Positions 16,175 to 27,238 of a stretch of DNA of 64,000 bases are shown here, one piece after another. How positions within the stretch are numbered: position 1 is the stretch's first letter; every line of letters starts with the position of its first letter. Below the pieces are notes generated by a model. The model worked only from the letters and a program-made list of their open reading frames with translations, had not been told where the DNA came from and did not search any database. Source of the stretch: Phaeosaccion multiseriatum (lineage: Eukaryota; Ochrophyta, other classes); the NCBI GenBank assembly GCA_965112735.1, contig OZ218959.1:434001-498000 (forward strand). Direction: 5' to 3'. A program made the position numbers and the translations under genes.

Positions 16175-19100
16175 ATGGAGAACATCACTCCCCACGCTGG
16201 GAATGAAGCTCCTGCAGGCTCATCAATGATGGCAACAGGTAAACTGACGCTGGTTTCTGATCAAGTGTCGGCACGAGCATCAGCCTCGTCTTTCGGGGTT
16301 GGGTATGGCAAGACGTGCGGCGGCGTGGAGGAGACAGCGTCGTTCGCCAATAGGGGGCCCTTCCAGCGCCGACTGCCAGAGCATCAGCTGCCACGCACGT
16401 CTCCTGAAGTTGCCGTCACGAAAGTGGCCGTGTATGTCGACGAGGAGGAGGAGGAAGCTGACTCTGGAAATGGGGAGATGGTGAGCAGCATCCCAGCCCA
16501 GGAGACCTCTGCAGCCGAGGGAGGGGCTCCGGTAGAAGAAACAGCAGAAGAAGAGCCCATGCCCTCTGCCTTAGACCTTTCGTCGCCACCTGCGGCAGTG
16601 GGAGGCCTGTCAACACCGGAGGGAGGAGAGACCTCACCCGCCCCAGTGGAGACGTTGTCACTAGCCACAGCTTCAGCAGCAGAGAAAGCCGCAACCGCTT
16701 TGACACTAGAGGAGGCAGTATCAGTACCAGCACCAGAGATAGCAGCACCAGCGGCTGTAGTGGAAGAAGCAGCAGCAGCACCAGCAGCAGCGCAAGAGGA
16801 AGAAACACAAGCACACGTCTCTTCACCGGTGGCGGTAGCACCGGCGCCTCAAGAAGGCACACGAGCGACGCCGACTCGCCCGAGCCTCTCTGATCCCAGC
16901 GGCAGCGCTGCACACAAGCCGCAGAGAGCGCTTGACGTCCCTGTGGTGATGAGGGGCAGGAGGGCGAGCTCGGCGGGGGACGCCAGGAGGCGGCGAGAGA
17001 GGAGCGGCAGCGGCAGGCTGCTCGTACCAACCGCCTCCACAGCGGCCAAGGCTCGCTCAGTGTCCAGGGACCGAGGACCGAGGCAGGGGAGCGACGGGGA
17101 GGGGCAGGGGGCGCGTTGGCGAGGAGGAGGGCGAGACGAGCGAGCTCCGTCTAGGAGCAGGTCGAGGGAGAGGGGGGCGTCGGTGGAGAGGAGAGGAGGT
17201 GGGCATCTAAGGCTGACGGTGCCCAAGAGCCCGAAGCTCGCTACCGGGTACGTGTGGCTAGGATTGATGAGAAGGGAGGGGAGCGGAGGAGGACGGGCAG
17301 GGAGGGGTTGAGACGGGAGGGAATGGATGGCAGTGGATGGCTGCCACGCGAAACGCGATTAGCGATAATAACACTCCACACTGAGAAGGATGCGCAGGGT
17401 ACAGCGTTTCAACTTCAGCCGCCTGGAGAGGGTCTCTCGTGTGTTGTGTGTGCACACAAGTGCGCGTCTTGCTTGCTCTTATTCAAGGCCTAGAGGCTGA
17501 CTGGTTGGTATTGCGTGTGTGTGTGTGTGCGTGCAGAGGTCGGTCGTTCCCCCCGGGGCAATCGTCACAGTTGTCGACGGAGGAGCAAGAGCTGCAGCGT
17601 ATGGCGGGCATGCAGGAGCATTTCAAGAGGATGAGAGAGAGGAACGTCGTGGCAGCCAACAGAAACGCTGTTAGGTGAGTGAGTGAGCGAGTGAGTGGAC
17701 GAGGGGGGGGTGGCAGGGGGACAGAGTGGGTGAGGGAGAGAGGGACGGAGGGCTACGCTTCGACCCTGGGAAAGGGACGAAAGAGATCATGCCCGGTGCT
17801 GAGAGGCGGCGCTCCCACGCACCACTGAAACTGGCACGTCCCCCTCCTAACCTCTGACCGAGGGTTCTCACCAACCTGCTCACCTCGTCTCTCCTTCTTA
17901 CTGTCTGATCCCTCGCTCACTCGCCCCTCATCCCTCTCTCCCCTGCTCTCCCTCTCCCCCTCCCCCCAGGTCAAAGCTGGTGAGTGTGCGGAGCATCAAG
18001 CCCCTCACCATGCCCTACAGTCCCAAACTCAGCACAGGGGGCCGTTTCGGAGAGAAACACTACGCCGCTGTGGGCAGCCACGCGGAGACAGCGCCATCCG
18101 CTGCCTTCCTTGCCGACACGCACCCCCTCGTGGATCACGAGCCCCCTTCCAACTGTTCATCAAGTAACACGTCTGTCGGTCCGGTGCGTACGCCCACCTC
18201 TCTCTTTCTGTTCCATCCGTTCCATCTGTCCGTCTTTTGATATGTGTGTGTTGCCGTGGAGTGGAGTCATTTGGATGTTTTGTGTGCTGTGGGTGTGGGA
18301 CAGCGATTTATGTATTCCACAACTGACTGCCGCCTTCAAGGATTTTTCAAAGCCGGCACCTCCTCTGATGCATGCCCTCCGTTTCGCTCCCTACCTCCCT
18401 CCCTCGCTCCCTCCACCTGCATCGCATTCCGTTGCGTTACCTGCCTCTCCGGTGTGTGCTGTTGGGTATCCATCGCACAGCCCAAGCCCACTATCCCCGC
18501 TCCCTTCAAGCTGAGCTCGAGTGGGAAGGAAAGGCACACGGAGCACAGCGATGGCGTTCACGCGGACACACTCTTCGCAGAGGCCATGAAGGAGCAGGTG
18601 GGTGGGTGACGGGGTTGAGCTTTGGCCAAGCCAGTGCGGTCGATGAGACGGGGTAGGGTGGGTGCGTGCGTGCGTGGGCCGCAGTTGGCGACAACGACGA
18701 CGACGACGATGAAGATGCAGTGCATGTGTGTATGTGTGTGTGCGTGCGTGCGTGCGTGCCTGTGGATATATTTGTTTCCAAGTGGAAACCCCGATCTGAA
18801 CGACGTCATGTCGACATGATCGACTTTGCCCTCCCACCCTCGACGTTGAACGATGGACACTCGACATTGCCCCTGTGCAGGAGAAAACGCCCCCTCGCTT
18901 CCACAGTGTGGCCTCGGGCACCAAGAGGAAGGCCTCTGAGGATCACCAGCAAGCACATACGGGGACGCGGAAACTCACCGTACCCGTCCAGCCCAAGTGA
19001 GTCACAGATGGCACGGAGATAGGGGGGTGCTGTCATAGACCCAACATGCCAACATGACAACCAACACGCCAAGCAGGGGGAGGAAGAAGCGCGGGTATCG

Positions 19101-22021
19101 CCATCCTGCTTCAAGCACCCTCGATTTCGTTGCACCGCTTGCCATCCGCCCCTCCCTCCCCCCGTCTACACTCCCTCGTCCCTAACACGCCGTTTTCGCT
19201 TCCACGCGCCCACCCGCCCGCCGTATCACCAACTCCTACACTACCCTACAACAAACACAAGGCTCCGCACCGACAGCCGCGTGGGCACCAAGGAGAAGCC
19301 CCTCTCCTCTGAGGAGCGTGAGCTTCTTGCCATTCAGGAGGTGCAGATCCAGGCTTCAAAGGCCAAGGCGGCCGGTCCATGCCCTTCGAGGAGGCAGGAG
19401 GAGGGCGTGGACCGGGCGGGAGCGTGGGGAGTGAGTCGGCCGTCACACCCCGTCAAGGCGCTCACTCGGCCCGTGGGCCCCAAGCTCCATGACTCGCACC
19501 GGCCCAGGTGAGGGGGGATGGCAGTGGACGGGGACGAGGCCGCCAGCTAGCCAGCCAGCCAGCCAGCCAGCCAGCCAACTAGAGGAGGAGGGGAAAGTGA
19601 GCTCGGCCCGAGGCATGGAAGGAAGGTACAGAAGGAAGCTCTCTTGTCTCTTGGCTCATTTGGTGTGTGTATATATATGTGTGTGTGTGTGTGTGTACTG
19701 TGTACGCGTGCTTCCGACAGAGCGGAGACGTCAGCAGCAGCAGCCGAAGCGGAGCAGCAGCAGCAGCAGCAGCGACAGCAGCAGCAGTTCAAGGCCCGTC
19801 CGGTGCCGAGTCACCTCTTTGACGCTCGGAAACCCTCGACAGCGCCATCGCAGCCGCGAGAGCTCACACAGCCCCGCTCTCCTCAGCTCACTACCTCCGC
19901 CACAGCCTCAGCCTTAGCGACAGGGGCTCGTCTGACCTCGGAGGATAGGGAGCTGCTGGAGATGAAGCAGTGTCAGTTCAAGGCTCTGCCCATGCCGACC
20001 ATGGAATCCTCCTCGGGCCCGCCATCGGGTGCCGCTCGAAGGGGCAGCAGCGGCAACAAGTGGTACAGCCAGCGTGAGCTCACTCTGCCCAAGTCCCCGG
20101 CCTTTGCATCGAAAGGGAGGGATGGAGGCGTCGCCAAGCCTGTGCCGCCGTCGTCGGAGGAGCTGGAGTTGAGGGAGATGGCAGCCTACAGGTTTACAGC
20201 GGCACCTCTGCCGGACTACGAGGACATGGCTAGGAGGTGAGGGAGAGAGGGCAAGAGAGAGGGATGGAGAGAGAGGGGGAGTGGAGGGGTGCGAGAGGAG
20301 GTGGGACGGGAGTATCCTTCGTGTAACCGGCCCGACGAGTGGGCGCTGAGTGAGGACGTACCCACCCTCATGCCTTACACGCGACCGCCGCTCCCCCTCC
20401 CCTCTCTCTTGGCTCCATCCCTCTCCTCTCTTTTGGCTCCATCCCTCCCCTCTCGTCCTATGCCCGCTTCGCCCCGTCCTTGCAGCGGCCGAAGAGCGCC
20501 CGTCAGCACCTCCCTCACGCAAGCACGGCCCTTCTCACTGTGCACGGAGGAGCGGGGTAGACACAAGGCGGCAGAGCTGCTCACCAGGGTAGAGCAGGAG
20601 CGACAGGTACGAGGAGAGGCAGCCACAGCCAAGGGACAGGGAGAGGGGGGAACAGGTGTTGATGCGCACCCCTCCCTCTGGAGGAGACAGTGCGTATAAC
20701 ACACTCCCTCCCTCCCTCCCTTTCTCGTCCGCCCTCGCGCTTGCCCGTCTCAGCGGATCGCAGACCTTCTCCTTCACCTCATCCTCCATCCTCCTTGCCG
20801 CTTCTAATTCCGCCTTCTCTTGTTTGCCCCCCGCCCATGTGCCCGCCTAACTACCCTCCCATGTACCCTCCCACCCGTATGCCTCTAATTTGAGCAGGAG
20901 GAGGCCGCTGCGCACACGATAAAGGTACGACCCGTGCCCCACAGCCTTCGAGAAAAGACGCTCCTGCCCGTGCCGGCGCGGAGACCGCCCACCGTCTTTG
21001 AGCCGCTCAATCTCAACGGCCCGGCCAGGCACGAGGAGGCACAGAGGAGGATGCTCGATCGGCAGGAGGAGGAAAGACAGGGGGAGAGAGAGGCCGGGGA
21101 GGTGAGGAGTAAGGACGAGGCGTGTGGGGATGGCAGCTTGGGGGGTAGTGGGCGGCAGCTTGCTCTGCTTTGTACGCGGGGTACGGGGGGGGGGGGGGGG
21201 AGGGAGGGAGGAAGGGAGGGAGATTTGCGGAGCAGTGCTCAAGAGGAGGAGAAAGTAGCCTCGGGGGATGACCCCTCCACCTCGCCGCTATCCACCGCCA
21301 TCCACCGCCATCCACCGCCATCCTCCCCGCACTCCTAGAGACGAGCCCTAACCAAACGACCCTGCCATGTCCCTCTCTGTGCCGGTGATGATTGCCATGT
21401 TTGTCATGTTGGGCAGTTCCGAGCGCGACAGCTGCCCAAGTCTGCCAAGCAGGCGGGCTTCGCGGTGCATAAGTCACGCAAGCCGCTGACGGACCCCCTG
21501 GGGGCAGAGCTGCCGTCGGCCATCCGGATGAAGGAGAGGCAGGCGTGGGAAGAGGAGAAGCAGCGAAGGGATGAGGAGGAGCAGCGAAGGAGGTGAGGGA
21601 GGACGGGATGGACCATGGGTGCCGTGTCAGGCGGAGGGAGAGGTGGAGAGGCTCACGTTGTTCCTTTGACCCCTGCTCCACCTTTCACCCTCCTCGACCC
21701 CATTTCCTGACGTTCCCCTGGCCTACATCCCCTCCCCTCCCCTCCCCCCCCTCCCCCAGCGAGGCTCGCGAGGAGGCACGGAGAGTGGCGGAGGAGGAAG
21801 ACACGGCCCGGCTGCGGCGCCTTCCCGTCTCAGAGGGGGGCTTCGCCTTCAAAGCAAGGGAAGTGGAGTGGGACAAGGAGGGGAATAGAGAACTTGGACT
21901 CGGACACGTGGATGTAGCGCCGCTGACAGAGCCGGTGTCTCCTATGCTGAGCTGCAAAGCCCGGGCAGAGGCCAGGGGGGAGGCCAGTGCCAGGGGAAGT
22001 AAGGGAGGGGCGCACGGCTAA
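16175..22021 (+). CDS. TPX2-like microtubule-associated protein
   Basis: Eleven exons with consistent phases: 16175-17247, 17537-17674, 17970-18183, 18481-18597, 18881-18996, 19262-19507, 19721-20236, 20486-20606, 20898-21101, 21417-21592, 21760-22021; 1,060 residues. The N-terminal third is disordered, Ala/Glu-rich, then Arg/Ser-rich. Then come repeated TPX2-type modules: LTVPKSPKLATGGR, TMPYSPKLSTGGRFGEK, KLTVPVQPKLRTDSRVGTKE, ELTLPKSPAFASKGR, and FKARPVP / FKALPMP / FRARQLP elements. The segment ARPFSLCTEERGRHKAAELL matches the core pattern of the TPX2 family. The C-terminus is highly charged and helical. TPX2 proteins bind and nucleate spindle microtubules and are released from importin by Ran-GTP; a mitotic or cortical microtubule role is likely, though other TPX2-domain proteins (WDL type) cannot be excluded. 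Confidence 0.8.
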
Positions 22022-22077
22022 AGGAAGGAATGAGCGTTTCGAGCGTTTCGAGGGTGGAGGAGTAGTTGGGTTGGGGG

Positions 22078-22205
22078 CTGTGTGATATACCCTATACACG
22101 ACGGGGGGGCTGTGTGATATACCCTATACACGACGGGGGGGCTGTGTGATATACCCTATACACGACGGGGGGGCTGTGTGATATACCCTATACACGACGG
22201 GGGGA
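22078..22205. repeat. Four tandem copies of a 32-bp unit
   Basis: Copies start at 22078, 22110, 22142 and 22174 and are essentially identical. Each contains the imperfect palindrome GTGTGATATACCCTATACAC followed by GACG and a G-run. Confidence 0.95.
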
Positions 22206-23339
22206 CTCCTTCCCCTTACACGAGCCCACCCCCTCCAGAAAGAGAGAGAGAGAGAGGGATGAGGAAGGAGGGTTTGGGTTGGACAGAGCAGGTCGGGGCT
22301 CTACATGTTGCTCGTGCCCTATCGGGGGGGGGGGGGGAGGGGCTTGGACGGCCTCCGACTCCGGGGGCTCCTCTCGCGGGGCAGAGGAGCGGAGCTGCTG
22401 TAGTTTGAGGTTAGAGGAGCGGAGCAGCTGTAGTTTGAGGTTCAGTTTGCACGTGGTGCATGTAGTGGGTGGTGATGGGAGAAAGAAACACAATGTGTGA
22501 TAATTGTGTGGTATTGTAATGTTAAAAGCTCTACTTCGTTAGCATAGACAGAGCTGTAGTCCTACTGTCGTTGTGCTGCCTACAGACAGACGGACGGATG
22601 CGTGGCTCTTCCTTCTCGCCTCCGTGGATGGCTCTTGTCGCTTCCTTCCCGCCTTCAGGCGATGGAGTGAGTGGGTACGGCCAATCGGGCAGGTGCCAGG
22701 TGTCAGGTGACAGGTGTGAGTGCCTGATGCCTGATGCCGTGCGCTGCGTGTCGAATGCCGAGGTCTCCTGGATGGCACTGCGTGGCCTTGGATGGTCCTG
22801 GACGGCGCAGGATGGTCCTAGATGGATGGTCCTGGATGGTCCTGACGCAAGAGTCGTCGACTTGACTTGATGGATGGCAGCTGATGGCAGTTGACGACGA
22901 CGGGCGACGGTCACAGCTGCCGACTCCTCATGGCGCAGTCGCCTCACGCCTTCGCACCTTTACTTGTGACGGAACACACTTTTGACGTCACCAGTCCGAG
23001 ATAAGTCAGTGTCAGAACCTTCGCGAGGCTCTGTGCTTGGTGGCAGTGGTGGTGAGAGTGATCCCTTCTCTTCATCCCCAGCGCTCAGTGCTGAAGCCGG
23101 ACGGAATCCCATCTCAACACATGAAGCAGCGCCGGGGCAGTCCTTCAGTCCTTCAGTCCTTCAGTCCTTCAGGCGCCGCTCAAGGGGAGGAGGAGAGAGA
23201 GATTTGTCTGTCGTCTCTCTGGAGTCATGTATGCGTGACTGATGTATGCGTGACGTGACTGACCTCCGTCCTGAGACATTACCGCACATTGGCAGCGGGC
23301 GGAGTAGGCCTGCTCCGATTCTGTGTTGTGATGCTCCCT

Positions 23340-23446
23340 TCGACGCAGAATATCGACCTACTCGATACCGGACCCTTCGACGCAGAATATCGACCTACTC
23401 GATACCGGACCCTTCGACGCAGAATATCGACCTACTCGATACCGGA
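23340..23446. repeat. Three tandem copies of a 37-38-bp unit
   Basis: Three nearly perfect copies of a unit containing TTCGACGCAGAATATCGACC and TACTCGATACCGGA, just downstream of the DOT1-like stop codon (minus-strand sense). Confidence 0.9.
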
Positions 23447-23512
23447 CACACCGCACACTATACACCTCCAATACGTGCGTCAGTGCGTGAGTGAGTGCGT
23501 GAGCTTGATGCG

Positions 23513-26500
23513 TCAGTCGGTGAGCTTCTCGTGCACAAATACGGTGGTGGTTGCCGAGTCGCCACCCCAGGAGGTGCGCATTTCCTCCTTGGCCAGTAGG
23601 CCCCACTTGTCCTCCGTTACGGCCTTGGCGCTCACAGATAGACACAGACTGCCAACCTGTATAGGAGGAGGTCGTCCAAACAACAACAACAACAACAACA
23701 ACAACAGCAGTAAGCCATCAATCCTGAAAGGCACTAGTGATTTGTTTTCATCGAACAACTGACGAGACGCGACAGAGAGATACAACAGAGACAAATCGAC
23801 ACCGACATCCCACATTGACATCCATCACATGCTCCTAACTGAGATCAACTTATTCCTCTTCTTATGTACCCTTATGTACCCTTATGTACCCTTATGTACC
23901 TTCATGGTGTCGGCGAGGGTGAGGAGCTCTCGGCGCTGAGCGGGGTCGAAGTTGGCGTGCACGAAGATGCAGGACGCATCGTCCGGCCACGACTGCTGCA
24001 GGGCGTCTGTGTTGGAGGCACATGGGGACATTTGGAGGTACATGGGGGAGAGTATTGGTTGGTTGGAGGTGTATGGGGGGGGGGGGGAAGTTGGAGGGAG
24101 GCACCTGTGAATGGAGGCGACAGTTTGGAGAGAGGTGTATGAGGCAGAGGGTTGTTGGGGGAAAGGCATATGGGAAGGGGGATGGTGTGGGGGGGAGGGC
24201 AGATGGAGGCATATGGGAAGAGGGTCGCCTGACCTCCTAGGATGAAGTCCGTCCGCTTGGCCACAGGCGTCTGCACTGTCGCCATCAGCTCACGGGTGCA
24301 TCTGAAGAGAAAGGGAGAGAGGGCGTGTGGGTGCGTGAGTGGGTGCGTGAGTGGGTGCGTGAGTGGGTACGTGAGTGGAGAGGGCATGGTGGGCTGATGT
24401 GAGGGCTGAGCTTAGCCACGAGGCGGATCGAGATCCGATAGCCCCTGCGTCAAGTGTGTTCGGAGGATGCGAGCACGAGAGGGCGAGAGGCGCCTCCCCT
24501 CCTCCTCCCTCCGCTCCCCTTCCCTTCCCTTCCCTCCCCTCCCCTCCCCTCCCCTCCGCTCCCCTTCCCTCCCCTCCCCTCCCCTCCCCTCCCCTCCTCT
24601 TCCCTCCCCTCCGCTCCCCTTCCTTCCCCTCCGATCCCCTCCCCTCCACTCCACTCCGCTCCCCTCCCCTCCCCTCCCCTCCCCTCCCTTCCCCTCCCTT
24701 CCCCTCCCCTCCCCTCCCCTCCCCTCCCCTCCCCCTCCCCCACCCCTCTCTCACCTGTCCAACACGGGCCTGCTAACATCCCTGAGGTCCCTGAGTGCCT
24801 CCACCCCATAGGCTGCTTCAAAGTCGTGAAGCAGCGCCGCACATATCACCAACTTGCCTACCCCGGAGCCAAGGTCCCAGAAGTTCCCCCCGTTTTGAGA
24901 GAAATGGCCGTGCACCTTGCGAATCTGGCCATGAGTGGGCATGAGTGGGCATGAGTGGGTATGGGTGGGTATGAGTGGGCATGAGTGGGCATGAGTGGGT
25001 ATGAGTGGGCATGGGTGGGCATGAGTGGGTATGAGTGGGTATGGGTGGGTATGAGTGGGCATGAGTGGGTATGAGTGGGTATGAGTGGGCATGGGTGGGC
25101 ATGAGTGGGTATGGGTGGGTATGAGTGGGCATGAGTGGGCATGAGTGGGCATGAGTGGGCATGAGTGGGTATGAGTGGGCATGGGTGGGCATGAGTGGGT
25201 ATGAGTGGGTATGGGTGGGTATGAGTGGGCATGAGTGGGTATGAGTGGGTATGAGTGGGCATGGGTGGGCATGGGTGGGTATGAGTGGGCATGGGTGGGT
25301 ATGAGTGGGTATGAGTGGGTATGAGTGGGTATGAGTGGGCATGAGTGGGCATGAGTGGAGAGGGGAGGGGAGGAGGGGGGAAGGGGGCAGTGAGGGAGCG
25401 GCCGACTACAACATCTCGTAGTCCAGATAGGAAGGACAGAACACGAGGTGCTCCGTCCTGACACCTCACACATCAACTGGCGCTAATCCGACTGGCTCTA
25501 ATTCTGACACTCCGACTGAGAACCACCTCCAGCCCACATGAAGATGATTGTTTCTGCCCATACGACTGTTCCTGCCGGTTATGACTTGATCGCTTCTGCC
25601 CATATGAATGCCTCAGTGCCGCCTACCTTCAAGAAGAGCCACGCAAAGTCTTCCACCTCAAGCTCCCCATAAGCCAATGAGTCCTGCAGGAGCCCTTTCT
25701 GGCGTCTGTTCTCCTGACTCACAGCCTTGGCGTGCTCGGCGGGTAGGTCCTTGTACAGTTCCTTCACTCTCTCCACCACTTCATGAACCTGGAGGGGCAC
25801 GTCTTCGCCCTCCCTCAGGAGCGTGCCCACGAGCACGTGCAGGCGACGCATGTAAGAGAAGACCTCGTACTTGCTCAGCGCCTCGTAGGTGTACTGAGGG
25901 GGAGGGAGGGAGGGAGGGAGGGAGGGAGGGAGGGAGGGAGGGAGGGAGGGGGAGGGGATGGGATGGCAGCGGACGGAGGGACGGATGGAGGAACGCCAAG
26001 GGGGGGGGGTCAAAAGCGGCCCGTCTGCGTGTTTCTTTCCTTCCTATGTATGAGGGAACACCAAAGCATTCCAACAAGCGCAGCGCCGTGTATGTGTGTG
26101 TGGTGAAGCTGCTCGATCGATCGCCCCTTGTTCGTCCCGCACCTCAGGCTCGGCCGGCCCCTTGTTGCTCTTGAGCTGCGCGAGGAGCGCCAGCCTCTCC
26201 TCCTCCGCCAGTCGGGCATCCTCCTCTCTGTCGGCGATGTCCTCCTCGTCTTCCTCTTCTCCGTCGGTCGAGCCTTCCAGGTCATCGCTGCTCCCGACCA
26301 CGGGCGCCTTGTGGCCTTTACCCGTGCGACCCAGGGTGAAGGTCCCCATGAACTTTCGCCGCTTCCTTTCTCTCTCTTCTTCTTCTATCCTCAACCGCTC
26401 GGCTTCCGCCGCAACCTCCCTCTGTCTTTTCCGCTCCAAGCGCTCCAATCGCTTCTGTTCCGTCAGTTTGATCTCCTCCCGCCAAGCCTCGGGGATGCAT

Positions 26501-26892
26501 GCATCAACACCCCCGTTGCGCTCAATCGAGGTTTTGATGGGGAGGGCTGCGATTTTGTTTTTGCGCAGCGCCAGGTTGACTTTTCTAGTGATTCTCTCCC
26601 AGCGCCGCTCGGACCCCGCATAATGCGTCTGAATGACTCTACACATGAGCTCCTCCACGCCCCTCAGTGCGTTGAGCTCGTCCTGCTCGGGAGAGGGTGG
26701 CTCTGCCTGCTCCCGAGAGATAAGGATACAACAAATGGAGAGCGTGAGAGTGAAAGAGGAGGGAGAGGAGGGAGAGGAGAGAGGGGAAGGAGGGAGGAGG
26801 AGGCGAGGGAGAGAGAGGGAGGGAGGGAGGGAGGGAGGGAGAAAGGGTGGGAGGGAGTGAGTGGGAAGAAGTGTATATACGTGAGAGAGTGC

Positions 26893-26942
<50 letters not shown>

Positions 26943-27055
26943 CAAAGGGATGAAAGGCTTGGTTTACTCCAACCGAGTTCAGCACTGCATCTCACCTCCT
27001 GATTTTCCTCTTCCGCCTTCTTCTTCCGCCGAAAGATGGACGCAGCTCCACCCAT
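23513..27055 (-). CDS. DOT1-like class I methyltransferase with myristoylation-type N-terminus
   Basis: Seven exons, phases consistent: 27055-26996, 26706-26143, 25893-25627, 24924-24755, 24301-24234, 24006-23900, 23656-23513; 459 residues. The protein opens MGGAASIFRRKKK, which fits the N-myristoylation pattern (G2, S6) plus a basic patch. Residues 21-208 are a charged helical domain with a polybasic/Glu coiled-coil stretch. The C-terminal half carries the DOT1 fold: YEALSKYEVFSYMRR, then the SAM motif FWDLGSGVGKLVICAALLHD, the GVE acidic motif, KRTDFI, and IFVHANFDPAQRRELL, followed by MKVGSLCLSVS. DOT1 enzymes methylate histone H3 lysine 79, but the NNF catalytic-loop signature is here HANF and the N-terminus suggests membrane attachment, so a non-histone target is possible. 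Exon 2 ends at a GTGCGG donor, the least certain border. It is divergent from the deiodinase-like gene. Confidence 0.72.
24530..24745. repeat. Polypyrimidine (CCCCT)n tract in DOT1-like intron
   Basis: Over 200 bp of CCCCT/CCTTC units on the plus strand inside the intron between exons 4 and 5 of the DOT1-like gene (24302-24754). In sense orientation it is a purine run close to the donor. Confidence 0.9.
24930..25360. repeat. 10-bp minisatellite of about 43 copies
   Basis: Tandem ATGAGTGGGC / ATGAGTGGGT / ATGGGTGGGT / ATGGGTGGGC units with no other sequence, occupying most of the intron directly before the exon that carries the SAM-binding motif. The four variants differ at two positions and are arranged in higher-order blocks, for example the block at about 24960-25060 recurs near 25150-25270. 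The T/C-rich strand faces the acceptor in sense direction. Confidence 0.95.
25898..25952. repeat. (GGGA)n tract next to splice acceptor
   Basis: About a dozen GGGA units immediately upstream (minus-strand sense) of the exon 3 acceptor of the DOT1-like gene; it reads as CCCT in the transcript and forms the polypyrimidine tract. Confidence 0.85.
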
Positions 27056-27238
27056 TGTGTGCTTTTTGCTTTTGTTGTGGGTGGTTTAGGGATATATTAC
27101 ACCCTTCAGTTGTGGGTGGGGTAATCAACCGCTACGTCGCTACACCAGTTGGTGATTCTCTATGCGTCGCCCACTCACAGATGTAACGGGCGGAGGACAG
27201 ATTGGATTTAGCAAAAATAGGAAAAAGGGCAGCTCAAA

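Larger units (their letters stand above)
22022..23512. other. Repeat-rich intergenic region, no gene recognised
   Basis: 1.5 kb between the convergent ends of the TPX2-like and DOT1-like genes. It contains the four-copy 32-bp repeat (22078-22205), a duplicated GGAGCGGAGC-AGCTGTAGTTTGAGGTT segment (about 22386-22443), GGATGG-type repeats (about 22768-22845) and a three-copy repeat (23340-23446). Open frames here are short and lack family motifs. Confidence 0.6.

Noticed and set aside
22531-22947. Minus-strand frame of 138 codons in the spacer
   Set aside because: No ATG start, low-complexity content from GGATGG repeats, no family motif.
24290-25476. Long Pro/Ser- or Gly/Arg-rich frames, and the repeat array looking like a CRISPR
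   Set aside because: The units are direct 10-bp tandem repeats without unique spacers, lying in an intron; open frames result from the short period.
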